Shown here one piece after another: positions 50,042-61,989 of a DNA stretch of 64,000 nt (position 1 is the first letter of the stretch; each line of letters begins with the position of its first letter). The DNA comes from Thunnus maccoyii (lineage: Eukaryota > Chordata > Actinopteri > Scombriformes > Scombridae). Under the pieces are notes generated by a model that was given only the letters and a program-made list of their open reading frames with translations, was not told the DNA's origin and made no database searches. A program made the position numbers and the translations under genes. The stretch lies in NCBI RefSeq assembly GCF_910596095.1, contig NC_056542.1, positions 27,720,957 through 27,784,956 on the forward strand, in the 5' to 3' direction.

Positions 50042-50379
50042 TCGAGTGGGGTGATGGGGTGATGCATCCTTTTCTCTGATGTGCCTCTGTGTTACTGTTT
50101 AAGCTGTGTGGGTCAGTTTTGGACAGAGATCAATCAAGACAAAGTGATAGAAAACTGTTACAAGCCAGGGATTGCTAAGAATCACACCATGCTGCGAGAG
50201 TTAATTCATTTTTGCAGAAACATGTCCAATCAGTAGATATAATGCATTGATGCCAAGGTGAAGCTGATTATTCAACATATTCAAGAACTATTAAGTATTA
50301 CAATCAAAGCACCTTGCGAGGCAAAGACTTGTCCCCTATCAAAGCGATTTAGTCACACTGGGTCTATTTTTATCTCTAA

Positions 50380-50690
50380 AGTGGTCCACAGTCTCTATGA
50401 TAGGCCAGGCATTGTTGCCATTGGGAGAAAAGGAGCAAGAGCTCTTTAGTCAAAGGTAATTATCTCCTCTTATCACCCACAATGGATGTCTGCTAATGAG
50501 AGCTGGACTCGTGATTTGTTGCCCGCGGGTCTGTGGAGACGCTCAGCTCTTTTGGTTTTGACAATAGAGCCTCGGTGCACTGCAGAGACAGAGTGACTGG
50601 ACAAGTCATTCATCTATGCAAATGCCAGCCAAAATGTGACCACCGCTGTACACAAGATCCATTAGGCTCTTAATTATCAAGGGATGCAGG
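50380..50690. promoter_or_regulatory. Candidate conserved non-coding element with octamer motif
   Basis: Unique sequence bounded by microsatellites, with an exact octamer ATGCAAAT near 50616 (the site bound by POU factors), GGTAATTATC near 50456 and CTTAATTATC near 50670. Conservation not tested. Confidence 0.3.
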
Positions 50691-50694
50691 GGGA

Positions 50695-50745
<51 letters not shown>
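50695..50745 (+). repeat. (GT)n-(GA)n compound microsatellite
   Basis: About 11 GT units pass directly into about 13 GA units; a (GAAA)n run follows at 50815-50841. Confidence 0.95.
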
Positions 50746-50748
<3 letters not shown>

Positions 50749-51552
50749 AATCTGTGAATTTGAGATTGTGTGCATGTGTCTGAGTATATTTTGGAATACT
50801 TTCACTGAAGATTAAGAGAAAGAAAGAAAGAAAGAAAGAACATGTGCAGAGCAATGAAAACTGTAACTCAGCAAGTCTAAGTTTAGAATAATGTCGTATT
50901 TTGATTATGATCAATTAATTTAGTGATAGGAAATCAGAATGCATGTCAAAATAAATCTAGGTTAGATTAAAAAATATATATAGAGTAATTGTCTGGAAAT
51001 GATCTGACAGTAAATTGGTGTCCAGACTCCACAGTCTGTCTGATTTTGTCTATTTGTTACTGCCTTGAGGCCTGAAATGAAACCCAATTAAATCTTGTTC
51101 TCGCTTTAATTTGAATTTAGTAATCAGTAAATCAAGGTAAAAAGCTTCTAATTTCTGGCACAGTCTTTTTTTAATAATGGAAAGTTAAAGTTCAGTGGTT
51201 GTATATTATCACCAGACTGTATATAGATTCAGTGTCTATATGAAGCTTTATACTAATAAAAATATGGGAATGTTTATTATGCGATTCATCTACTTTTAAA
51301 ATAAAAAGCAAGTTGAGTCATTTTGTAATTATTTCAGATGAGCAACCATGTTTCACCCTGATTAAAACATGTAATACTGAATGATGTAAATTGTTGAGCA
51401 GTTCTTTATACATACAGTATTGATCAAAATTAAAGGACAATACCTGTGTTTTTCATATTTTTCTCATTTACATTTGACATTACTGCTCACATCTTCTTAG
51501 GCACAATATAGGTTTCTTAAATGTATTTTTATATTTTTTTTATGTGTTTTTA

Positions 51553-51556
<4 letters not shown>

Positions 51557-51590
<34 letters not shown>
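51557..51590 (+). repeat. (CA)n microsatellite
   Basis: About 17 CA units in AT-rich DNA. Confidence 0.95.
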
Positions 51591-51594
<4 letters not shown>

Positions 51595-51599
51595 AAACA

Positions 51600-54355
51600 C
51601 TTTGAAGCTTCCATTTACATGTGAGTTAATGTGGTACATAACTTTCAAGTCAAACATCCAGCAATCTAAAGGAAAAGAGAGCTCAAGTGATGACTTCACG
51701 TCCGGGCTAGCCACTGTTCCACTAGCTTCTGTAGCTCACTTTTCTAAGAAAACTCTACATCCACTGCAGACCTTACTATTAGAAGTCCACAATTCTTAAA
51801 AGTGAAGTGACGATAACTTTGATAGTATACAACAAACTCTAGTTTCCATGAAAATTTACCATCACAGGTTCTTACATCATCGTAGCCTGGTTTCATCCAT
51901 ATTCATGAAATTCACCAACTCTCTCTTTTAATGTTGTTTTCTTTTACATTTTAGCCGAAATCTCTGCTGACAAAAAACACCCACACTATTCAGTCCTCTT
52001 TGTCTAACTGTTACTACAGACATGTCTACAGCTGGATTATCCTCTAAATAAAATACTCAGTTAAAAGAAAGGTGGTGTGGTTCAAGTGCTTAGAGATCTG
52101 AGGACACAACAGGTGTTCAAGCAAACTGGGGAAAAAGTGGAAAACAAAATGGTGGAAGCATACATCTCTGAAGCAGGAGACATGCACAAATCCAGATCCA
52201 GCCACCGTTGTGGGTATATGACTTATTATACAGAAAAGCAGGAAAAAAAAAAGTTTTGGCACCTTCATTCTTTAGGATGTTCAAACTAGGAGTGGAGCCA
52301 AAATACAAACACGGCATTCAGAAAAGCACAAATAGTGGGTTTTTACAAATATTTTAAAAATGATTTGTTTTTTGAGAAGAAAAAAAAAAGACAAGTCAAA
52401 TAACAGCGTGCAGGTCGGGACTCGGTTACATTGCTGTCTCTGTCTCTCTCCTCTGCTCCGCTCTGCTGTCTGTCTCTGTGTCAAGAATGTATAAATAGCT
52501 GCAGGTCTGTGGAAGGTTTTATGTAGGTCTTACTCTCCAGTGGTGTATGTTTCCACTATTTTGTTCTCCAATGAAATACTCAGTCGTTCTTTTTCTACGG
52601 TCTCCTTCTGAAGAAATTCAAACATTCAGGAAGACTAGAGAAAGCGATTTATATTAATGATCCCTGCTACACGTCTTTTCAAATGGAACTAGCAGTTGAT
52701 ACATCAACCCTCACAGCTGGTGCCTCCAAATCCAGCAAACAATATGATACCAAGAAATAGTTCTTAATGGGTCCAACAAGATTTTGAAGTTTAAAATTTA
52801 TAAAAGCTCAGATCTGTGTGCTTTTGTAAAGGCTGTTATGGTAACTTGGTGATACAATATGAGCCCACAGGAAAACACAATACTTCACAAAGCTCACCAT
52901 AAATTGCTTTAATCTTAGCAGGACACAGCTGTGACTGTGGCGCTTTGTATTTATGGGCATTGGAGTATTTCCCAGACAGTGAAGATGTTGCCATCTCCTC
53001 TCTAGACAACAGAGCGTCCATCACTTTGCACACAGTCTTCTGTGTTTTTTGTTTTGTTGAAAGTTGCTCATGGAGTCTTCATGAGCACTTGAAAGGTTTT
53101 TGTATGAAAACTACACCAGCTTGAAAGACAGTTGGAGTTACTGTCTCCTTTTATCATATCAGGACATCTTTGTCTGCTGTGGCTGAAGGGTTTAGCTGGG
53201 ATGAAGTCACAGTGGAGAATAGAGGCTTCACTTCAGCTGAGAGGAGGCTTTTAGCACATGGAAATCTGTCAGAGATGGCTAGTTCCAAAATAAACATACT
53301 TAACATACTTATTTTAATATCTTGAAATGTTAATATTACATCCATTAAATTTAATGAGCCATTTGCAAGTATGTTATATTGTGCACATTCAGATTTCATT
53401 AGCAATATTTGTTGGTTTATAACTGCACTGTATCTGCATTTTCAGCTATTTGTTAAAAAACAAAGTGGCATCACAAAAAAAGAAGAGCACTGTGAAAATT
53501 GGCAAAAATATTTGCTGTTAGTTTGGCAAGTAAAAAATTCTTTCCAATATTTGTCATATTTGTGTATGAAATAAATCGAGTGCAGACAATGGTGCTGAAT
53601 TCCTCCACACCTCTGTATGGATGCAGAAATTTGAAAAGAACGCTAAATACTGTACTTCTGAAATAAAAGTCTTTGGAGGTTTTATACATATCAGGACAAG
53701 ATAATTGTACAAAAAATCCTTTAATTTTTGAAATGCTTGCTTTTCTTCAGTAAGCGCTGAGCAAAATCATGCTGAGGCAAAAGCTTCACTACACATAAAA
53801 TTAATTTATGTCAATTTTAATGATCGATAATTAACACTGTTAACACAGAAAATATACTAAACACTTTCCACTGGATCGTTTATTTTGACTTGTTAAAGCA
53901 GGAAAAGCCCAGGTGTAATTAATAACATTAACAATAGTCCAGTTCCATTCAGTGTCCCACAGAGGCAGCTAGCTGTCTCATTAGCTGGAGAGCTAATATC
54001 TGCAGGTTGTTTCTAGTCGGATAGCACCACTTTTGTTGTGTTGTTGTGCCATTATGCCGATCATTTGTTGATGTTAGCGGTAGACAGGAAAGGCATTCAG
54101 AAGCGTGCAAAAACATCACATCCACTGGATTTTTGCAGAAAATCTGTCCTCAGTCTTTCACATAGAAATCAGTCCACAGGCTTTTACAGACAACAGAGAA
54201 AATTGGGGAAGGTCTTATTTTTTACGTTACATTAGCACCCGTTTACTCATTGGCAATAAAAAACAATTTTTTTTTTTTACAATACATGTCAATTGCTTCA
54301 CAATTCTACATATAGAACCTTTAATACATTACTGATGTGCCATTACTTACATGGA
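51600..54355. other. Intergenic, no gene supported
   Basis: AT-rich; short frames on both strands with no recognised similarity. Confidence 0.45.
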
Positions 54356-54359
54356 AATG

Positions 54360-54700
54360 GGCCTTAGGGCCCTCTCACACCTACCTCGTTTGGTCTGGAC
54401 TTTTGGACTTTTCAGTTTGATCTGAACCAAAGTTACAGGTGTGAAACCTCACCTGGACCATGGCCCGGACCAAATAGCCGAACCTGTTTGAACAACCTGT
54501 CTGAAGAAAAGAGGTGGTCTAGGTCCGGTTCAAACTGAACCATGGTTTGGTTTGTTTCTAGTGTGAAAATTTTTTTGGATGGTTCAGACTTTCGAACCAA
54601 TAACAGGAAGTTCCGGCTGTCTATCATCAGAAGTGGAAAAAGGAAAAATGGCAGCAGTAGTGCATGGCATGCATGACTGGCAGTGAGAACTGACATCCAA
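54360..54700. repeat. DNA-transposon-like repeat end (GGGCCCTCTCACACC type)
   Basis: Opens GGGCCCTCTCACACCTACCT and GTTTGGTCTGGACTTTTGGA with internal self-complementary TGAACCAAAG / GGTTTGGTTTG-type pairs. I associate this start with teleost DNA transposon remnants; the right boundary was not found. Confidence 0.45.
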
Positions 54701-55925
54701 CTACAATCTTAGGTACAGAACTAGTTTGTGATTATTTGATACTGTTGTGGACGTTTATTGTAACGAAATTTTATAATTTCATTTGGTTGGTCTGAATTAA
54801 CATGTAATATTTGGTCTGTTAAATATTGTATCTGTGAAAAGCAAAAAATAAACACATCATAATGCTGATTCTGTATCAAGACTTCAACTGATAATCATTG
54901 CAATAAATTGCATGGACATCATGGAGGGATTGCCTACGGTACGTGTACGGTTATTAGCTGCTTGGTTTTAGCTCATTTAAAGGGCTGTATCTTGGCTAGC
55001 TGTCACATTAAGCACTTGACTCAGGTCCGTTTTTCCAATCTGCCAAGACCAAATGAATGCTGTACCCACCATGGGGAGACCAAGATTTCAAGAGATTAAT
55101 CTGGAACTGCATGTTGCATGCATCAACTGACAATTTGTCACGTTTGTTTTTGCTTGAGATGTATTCCTTTTGTTCATTTCCAAGCACTATCGGGTTTGCT
55201 TCAGACCAACAACCTTTAAAAGTCTTAACTCAAACATTTTGTTGATGTTTTCAGAATGTCAGACCAAAGAACAAACCAGAAACTGTGTTCCTGCATTTGT
55301 TGAGGAGTTGCCGGCAAGTTGCTTTTGTGTCTGTGTAGCCAGCTGGGTTGCACCTGTGATGTTCCGCATTGTGTCCTCGGTGTTTTCAATTAAGAGGCAT
55401 GAGGCAGCATTGGGTCTCAGGTCTTTAGTAGTGATCCTATATAATATATACAAAGTAACAAAAACACCAGCTGATGGTGTTTGTGTGCGTCTGCTTGGCT
55501 CCCCTGACTGTCACTGGAAAAAGTTTTGACCCAGTGCACGCACGCACACACACCTACGTAACTATGTTGAACACATACACACACACAAACCCCAAATGAC
55601 ACACAGGTAGGAGATGCAGCCCCAGTAGAACAAAAATAATAAACGGGAATGATTTAATGAAATTTATAAGCTATGCCTACATTAATCTGTTACATCTGCA
55701 ATGTTAACAAATTAATTGAGTACTCTGAAAATTTCACCTCTTCCTTCAGTCTTTGATTAAACAGCTTCTCTTTACATTAACAAGACCCAGGATGCAGAGT
55801 GACGTGATGGTCACAGAAATCCTTCAAATATTTGTTGAGGTATTTCAGTATTTCAGGTATTTCATCATTTATCCAATCCAATTCAAAAAGCTTAAAGTCT
55901 GTGCTTCGTTGATCTGACAGCTCCC

Positions 55926-56506
55926 TCAGCTGATCATGCAGGACTGGTAGGTGGGCACCATGTATTTGATGTTTATGAAGGTGTCCTTCCCTCCGAAACG
56001 CTCAAACATCTCCAGAGTCTCCTGGATCAGGTCACCAATGTTCTCCCTTTTACGCTGGCTGTATTCAATGCCATCTCCACAGTTTATATTCATGTTCTTG
56101 AAGATGTTGAAAACGAGGAGGATCTGTCTCTAGTAGGGCACCAGAGCCTCTCCCACCTTGTCTGCAGACATTACCAGATGCTGCAGGACTTTCAGGGTGG
56201 TGGCCATCACCTGACGGTTCCTTGTGTTCAGGGCAATCCAGATGGGAACGATGAGCTGCGGGATGACAGGCAGGATCTTGAGGCCTCCGTGCTTCAGCAG
56301 GTCATGGACTCCCTGGCGTGCAAAGAACTAATATGGATGAACAGTCTCACATAAGCCATCAAAGAAGAGAGGCAAGTAGTGGTGGTAGTCCAGCTTCTCA
56401 ATCTCGACCTTCCATACAATGCGGTTGCGTGCTGGTTTATGCTGCAGTGCCAGAGACAGCTCTCCACGCTCATAGAATGAGCGAAAGGTTGTTGGTTTGG
56501 AAGGGC
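55926..56506 (-). pseudogene. PACRG-like intronless pseudogene (copy A)
   Basis: Same minus-strand PACRG-like sequence as copy B, ending with a TGA at 55926-55928. Two in-frame stops break it: 56130-56132 (Tyr of VPYYRQ to TAG) and 56328-56330 (Glu of PYEFFARQG to TAG). No frameshift lies between them; both are in register with the C-terminal stop. The N-terminal part present in B (58654 to about 58825) is deleted and replaced by AT-rich sequence after 56506. The AATAAA downstream of copy B's stop is GATAAA here. It cannot make a full PACRG-like protein. Confidence 0.88.
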
Positions 56507-56793
56507 AATGCTGATAATAAATAAATAATATAAATAAATAATATTTGTGTGACTCTCAAAATGTGATGCCTGTTGTTTTTTTGTAATGGTTGCTATCACC
56601 GGTGTCAAGGTGGTCTTGTTCTCCTATGAAGCAAAACATAAAAAGACTGTTTGGGGACATCAAGGCATATAAAGGTTTTATTTGAATCCGGTTGCTATGC
56701 CCCACCCCCTTGGTTACTGTTGCTATGCTGGTTAAGTTGTTTATTTTTCTGTATCTCAAGAACAAGAGCATGTACTGTTTGCTTTGTACTCTC

Positions 56794-56864
56794 AGAGGTG
56801 TTTCTAATATTTTGTCCATCCCATTTATATGAATTAGGGTAGGCTAAATATTAGAAACACCTCT
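56794..56864. repeat. 19-bp inverted repeat inside repeat family 4
   Basis: 56794-56812 (AGAGGTGTTTCTAATATTT) is the exact reverse complement of 56846-56864; loop 33 bases. The unit B equivalent near 59096-59166 has one mismatch. Confidence 0.9.
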
Positions 56865-57329
56865 CAGTATAACCTAATACATTTCAACAGCACCACATAC
56901 TACCCCCCAAAATGACCATAACATCAAGCAAAACCTCTCTAAAAAAGATGAAATAAAAACTTAACATTATAACCTTTATGTATGTAGGATTTATTGCAGG
57001 GCTATTGTATTATTCTGCATTAGTTTTATCTAAGTGTATCTAATAAACTGGCAATATAATACAGTAGAAAACGTTTTTAACACTGCTAAGCAGTGATGAG
57101 GACTAATACTGTAAGAAATAAAACTAATGAATTTTTTTTTTCAGAAATTTACTCTTTAGATTAATTGTCCGACCACCAATGTGATGTTTCTTTTATCAAC
57201 ATTCTTTATTCACACTGTATTGACATAACTAATACCTTTCCCACTAGCACCTTTATGTTTTAAAAAAGTAAAAGTAATGAAGATATTCATATGATATTTA
57301 TGATGCGGGCACCAGAGAAAAATTCAGGG

Positions 57330-57630
57330 AATCACCAAAGTGATTACAATTCACCCTGTAGGGAGCATGAACATCTGTACTGAGTTTCATTCCAATTCAT
57401 CCAGTAGTTGTTAAGACATTTCACTCAGAAACACAAAGGCCAGCGTCATTGTGATGCCAGTGAAAAGTCAGGGGATAACTATTCATGGGATTCATCCTCA
57501 GCAGACCATGAATATCTGCACAAAATTTCAAAGAAATCCTCCAAATATTTGTTGAGGTATTTCAGTTTGGACCAAAGTGGTGAACCAACCAAGCCGTTGC
57601 CAAGCCCACAACCAGGCTGCTAGTGACTGA
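57330..57630 (+). repeat. Common teleost dispersed repeat (GGACCAAAGTGGTGAACC type)
   Basis: Contains CATTCCAATTCATCCAGTAG, AAAAGTCAGGGGATAACTAT, AAATATTTGTTGAGGTATTT and TTTGGACCAAAGTGGTGAAC, a consensus I recognise as very abundant in teleosts. A fragment of the same repeat (AATATTTGTTGAGGTATTTC, from about 55826) sits just before unit A. Confidence 0.75.
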
Positions 57631-58004
57631 AATGAATGTATCAAAAGGGCTACTACCCCTCTCTGTTCAACCAGTTTACAGCTGAAAGTCAGAACTTAAC
57701 CTTGTTTACTGTTTAAGTATAAGCTTAATGTAACAAACCACTCATTATCTGTCCTAATGACTTCAGATGGCTGCAGGAAGTGAATCAATGTAAGGAGAAG
57801 GCTTTCAGACAGCCTAAATGAAGCTGTTTATTAAATTAATAAATAATGCATGGAACAGAAATTCTTTAAATAAGTGATGGGTAACGTGAGCTGTGGATTT
57901 GTTTGTATACTGAAATGGCTTCATTGTGACAGTTACAGACATCTTACGAATGCTCTTGCATAATAGTTTTACAAAATAATTAAGTTCTCAGTTCTTAAAT
58001 GCAA

Positions 58005-59425
58005 CATTTCATCATTTATTCAATCCAACTGAAAAAGCTTAAAGTCTGTGCTTCGTTGATCTGACAGCTCCCTCAGCTGATCATGCAGGACTGGTAGGTG
58101 GGCACCATGTATTTAATGTTTATGAAGGCATCCTTCCCTCCGAAACGCTCAAACATCTCCAGAGTCTCCTGGATCAGGTCACCAATGTTCTCCCTTTTAC
58201 GCTGGCTGTATTCAATGCCATCTCCACAGTTTATATTCATGTTCTTGAAGATGTTGAAAATGGGGAGGATCTGTCTGTAGTATGGCACCAGAGCCTCTCC
58301 CACCTTGTCTGCAGACATTACCAGATGCTGCAAGACTTTCAGGGTGGTGGCCATCACCTGACGGTTCCTTGTGTTCAAAGCATTCCTGAGGGGAACGATG
58401 AGCTGCGGGATGACAGGCAGGATCTTGAGGCCTCCGTGCTCCAGCAGGTCATGGACTCCCTGGCGTGCAAAGAACTCATATGGATGAACAGTCTCACATA
58501 AGCCATCAAAGAAGAGAGGCAAGTAGTGGTGGTAGTCCAGCTTCTCAATCTCGACCTTCCATACAACGCGGTTGCGTGCTGGTTTATGCTGCAGTGCCAG
58601 TGGCAGCTCTCCACGCTCATAGAACGAGCGAAAGGTTGTTGGTTTGGAAGGGCGCTCCCAAAAAGCCCCTGCAGCCGGGGGACCTTCAACCACGGTGTTC
58701 TTCATGGTGGCCTTCATGGTGAAGCCTTGGGCTTTTAGCTTCTTCTTCTCAACTTCTCTTCTTCTCAACATATTCACAGGCCTTCTCTTGTTAAACAATG
58801 TGGCAAATCCAAACCGAAAACAAAGAGCAATATTGATAATTAATATTTGTGTGACTCTCAAAACGTGATGCCTGTTGTTTTTTGTAATGGTTGCTATCAC
58901 TGGTGTCAAGGTGTTCTTGTTTTCCTATGAACCAAAAAACATAAAAAGGCTGTTTGGGGACATCAAGGCATATAAAGATTTATTTGAATCCTGTTGCTAG
59001 GCCCTGCCCCTTGGTTACTGTTGCTGTGCTGGTTAAGTTGTTTATTTTTCTGTATCTCAAGAACAAGAGCATGTACTGTTTGCTTTGTACTCTCAGAGGT
59101 GTTTCCAATATTTTGTCCATCCCATTTATATGAATTAGGGTAGGCTAAATATTAGAAACACCTCTCAGTATAACCTAATACAGTTCAACAGCATCAAATA
59201 CTACAACCTCCAAAATGACCATAACATCAAGCAATACCTCTCTAAAAAAGATGAAATAAAAACTGAATATCATAACCTTTATGTATGTAGGATTTATTGC
59301 AGGTATTGCATTGTATTGTTCTGCATTAGTTTTATCTAAGTGTACCTAATAAACTGGCAATATAATACAGTAGAACATGTTTTTACACTACCGAGCAGTG
59401 ATGAGGACTTATAAGAAAAAAAAAC
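58005..59425. repeat. Tandem duplication, unit B
   Basis: Partner of unit A (55855-57120). Includes the intact PACRG-like ORF and the family 4 repeat upstream of it. Confidence 0.9.
58073..58771 (-). CDS. PACRG-like intronless retrogene candidate (copy B)
   Basis: PACRG is a ciliary/flagellar inner-junction protein that binds tubulin with FAP20; its normal vertebrate gene, divergent with parkin, has several introns (family knowledge). Here one uninterrupted minus-strand frame gives 232 aa from the Met of [12 protein letters not shown]; the frame stays open for 46 more codons upstream without similarity. From [20 protein letters not shown] onward it follows PACRG closely: [58 protein letters not shown] and the terminal [12 protein letters not shown]. 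Full-length for the conserved domain and without introns, which points to retroposition. An AATAAA (minus strand, 58015-58020) follows the stop. No poly(A) tract or target-site duplication found. Expression unknown. Confidence 0.85.
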   Translation of the reverse strand: MLRRREVEKKKLKAQGFTMKATMKNTVVEGPPAAGAFWERPSKPTTFRSFYERGELPLALQHKPARNRVVWKVEIEKLDYHHYLPLFFDGLCETVHPYEFFARQGVHDLLEHGGLKILPVIPQLIVPLRNALNTRNRQVMATTLKVLQHLVMSADKVGEALVPYYRQILPIFNIFKNMNINCGDGIEYSQRKRENIGDLIQETLEMFERFGGKDAFINIKYMVPTYQSCMIS

Positions 59426-59429
59426 TAAT

Positions 59430-60320
59430 GAATAATTACAGAGAAAATAAGAATAAATAATTAAAATAAATAAACATAAATAACTAGAAGTTTGTGATTG
59501 TAACCCGGGGGTGACACAAAGTTAAAATGTTATATTCAAATATGCTGTTTGTTTTGTTCTGTGCTCTATAGACATTTCTCCATCACAAAAGCTTCATTCT
59601 TTACAGACATCAGGAAAATATTTGGGGACAACTTCATCACAGGAGTATCATGTGCTCAGTGAAGGATACCTTTATTGGTGACAGTGGTGTCTGCACTCCT
59701 TATATATGCAGCATCAGTGGGCCCCCTCCCCTATTAATACATTCATTGTCACACCTGTAAAAATAAATGAATCAACAAGTATTGTAAATACATGAATCTG
59801 TAGTGGTTATTAGAGTTGTCAGTAATTAAGTGTTTATAACACATTGAAGAAAGTCTGCACAATCTGCAATCTCAGTATATTTCAACCCTTTTCTCTCATC
59901 ATTCTGTAATTGCTGTATCAAGTTTTCACAATGAGGTTTCAGAATAATATCAAACATTACAGGGAGTAATAATCAATAATTCTATTATGAGATAATTATA
60001 AGGACTGGCTCTAATATTGTTTTAGAAACAGTCTGTCTATTTAATTCAGCTGGGAGTAATAGTTTACTTGTACAGAAATTTAAACTTTTGATTCCAGGCT
60101 GTTTAAGGGCCCTCCTCATGTTTGGGACCTGGGTACTTACGGTTCCCCTCACTACTACACCCCTGATTGGTGAGAAAAAACACTCCAGATCCCTCCTCAG
60201 TTTCAGTGGTTCAATTTGACAGACATGTATTATCAGTTACAGTACAGAGGTTATGATGTCTCTGTGGTGTCCTGAAGTGTTTTTAAAAGAAACTACAGAC
60301 ATCCCACGATCATCAGCCAG
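59430..60320. other. Intergenic, no gene supported
   Basis: AT-rich start (AAATAA-rich near 59440-59480). Short exon-like pieces near 59570-59690 have AG borders but no supported frame. Confidence 0.35.
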
Positions 60321-61066
60321 GCTCACAAATACACCAGGAGCCTGATGGAGCAGCAGCAGGGGGCCCCAGGCTCCAAGCTGCTCGGCCTACAGGAGGTGGT
60401 GATGGAGGTGCTGCAAGCCTTCTGGTTGCCTCCGCCTCCATGGCTGTTGGAGTAACACATGCTATTGAGGACCGGGTCTCCACTACTCTGTACACCATGC
60501 TGCATAAGATCACCTTCTCCCTCTCCATCAGAGATATCATGGTCCTGTCTATCCAAGAGAAGGTTAGACACTGAAGATCTCCTGGTGAACAGGTTTGCAG
60601 CAGAGGTGCTGAACAGACAGAGATCTGTGTGCTGTTTCAGCCTCAGACTGACAGACACTCTGCTGCTGTCTCAGCTCCTCCACCTCCTGTGATGCCCCCA
60701 GCTGAACCTCCAGTTGCTTCAGTCCTGAATGGTGAGAATTTGAAAGAAGGGCCTGACAGAGAACTACTGCTGTGGTTTCAGCTCAACTCTTCTCAGCCCA
60801 CCAAATGAAGCTCATGTCATCACTGTAGAGCAGGATGTCCCGACCATCAGCCAGGGTGAGACCAAAAGGAAGAAGAGGAGTGAAATCAGGTGCTTCTTCA
60901 ACTGGTTCAAAAAAACACTCTGCTGCTGCTGCCTGAAGACACAGAATGAGACTGTTCCTCTGTTTCATTATTGCTGTGTTCCAATTGTTAATGTTTCTGT
61001 TCAAATAAATTCATCATTGTACTGCAGTCAGTCCACATCAGTCATTTATTGTGAACTAATGCAACA
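60321..61066 (+). pseudogene. Decayed coding remnant of unrecognised gene
   Basis: Plus-strand protein-like segments run on in changing frames: 60321-60455 (AHKYTRSLMEQQQG, LLGLQEVVMEVLQAFW), about 60428-60574 (EDRVSTTLYTMLHKITFSLS), 60567-60692 (DTEDLLVNRFAAEVLNRQ), a Pro-rich piece to about 60808 (PPVMPPAEPPVASVLN) and 60782-61066 (TKRKKRSEIRCFFNWFKKTL then CCCC). AATAAA at 61004-61009 overlaps the end of the last frame. The pattern fits a gene broken by several indels, or its last exon with some errors. I do not recognise the family. Confidence 0.4.
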
Positions 61067-61320
61067 TTAGATGAAGACATCATCAAAGGTGCAAGTTGGA
61101 TTTACTGTATTTTACAATATAGCTTGGTCTTTATAAAGGTGTGAGGTGTAATTTAAATGTCAGAGATGTATGAAAATTTTGATTACAAAGCAATTATTTT
61201 TCAGATGGGCAGAAATGAAACAACATGACATCAAGGAGTTCAACTGTTACTGGATTTTTTTAGGTTAATACGGACATTGATGTTTGAGAGTTCCAGAAAT
61301 ACACCAGTGTGTTGACTTAT

Positions 61321-61366
61321 ACACAGACACAGACACAGACACACACACACACACACACACACACAC
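61321..61366 (+). repeat. (CA)n microsatellite
   Basis: Three ACAGAC units followed by about 14 CA units. Confidence 0.95.
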
Positions 61367-61682
61367 CACTTTGAACCAGAAACACACACATGTATAAATG
61401 TAGCAAGTAATCAACTGTCAGTATTCTGTATTGTTTATTTATTGTTAATTAATAAAACTGTAAAATGAACCCATGATACAGTCTTGCACATATTGTACCT
61501 ATAGTACTGCACAGATGTCATTTTCTATATTGAGAAAATAGTCAATTTTATAAACCAAACAAAACGACTCAATGTCTGCTACACCCTATGTGATATCATG
61601 TATTGTGAGTGAAAGCAGAAGAAGGCGAAGAAAGTGATATCCAACATCTATGTGAAGTGAAAAAATCCCAGGTTATATTAAG
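61367..61682. other. Intergenic, nothing recognised
   Basis: AT-rich spacer between two microsatellites. Confidence 0.4.

Positions 61683-61739
<57 letters not shown>
61683..61739 (+). repeat. (ATCT)n microsatellite
   Basis: About 14 uninterrupted ATCT units. Confidence 0.97.
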
Positions 61740-61989
61740 ATTTACTTATAAGAAACTAAGTAGCAAACGCCCAAAGAACTACTCCCCCCAGAATGCTTTG
61801 CTTTAAAAGGACGTTCTCTGACCGGATGTTGATTATTTGTTGTGCCGGACTCATGTGGCTTTTAATGTTCCTACGTAGCTCTATCCAATTCCAGACGTCT
61901 TACGATCCGCATATTCAGTTAACCCTTTTGAACCAAACAGTGTGGAAATGGACATTTCATAGTTTCTCTTCTATCTAATCTTTTGAAAA

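Larger units (their letters stand above)
55855..57120. repeat. Tandem duplication, unit A
   Basis: Direct repeat with unit B at 58005-59425. The shared part covers the PACRG-like sequence, its upstream flank and a stretch of repeat family 4, ending at GCAGTGATGAGGACT in both. The offset at the PACRG stop codon is 2147 bases. Differences are mainly scattered substitutions plus a deletion of about 170 bases in A. Confidence 0.9.

Noticed and set aside
51400-51460. Tc1/mariner-like end near TACAGTATTGATCAAAATT
   Set aside because: Similarity to Tc1 termini is weak and no opposite end or transposase was found.
60313-60658. Minus-strand frames over the 60.3 kb remnant
   Set aside because: The plus strand has the better protein-like segments and the AATAAA; the minus frames are shadows.
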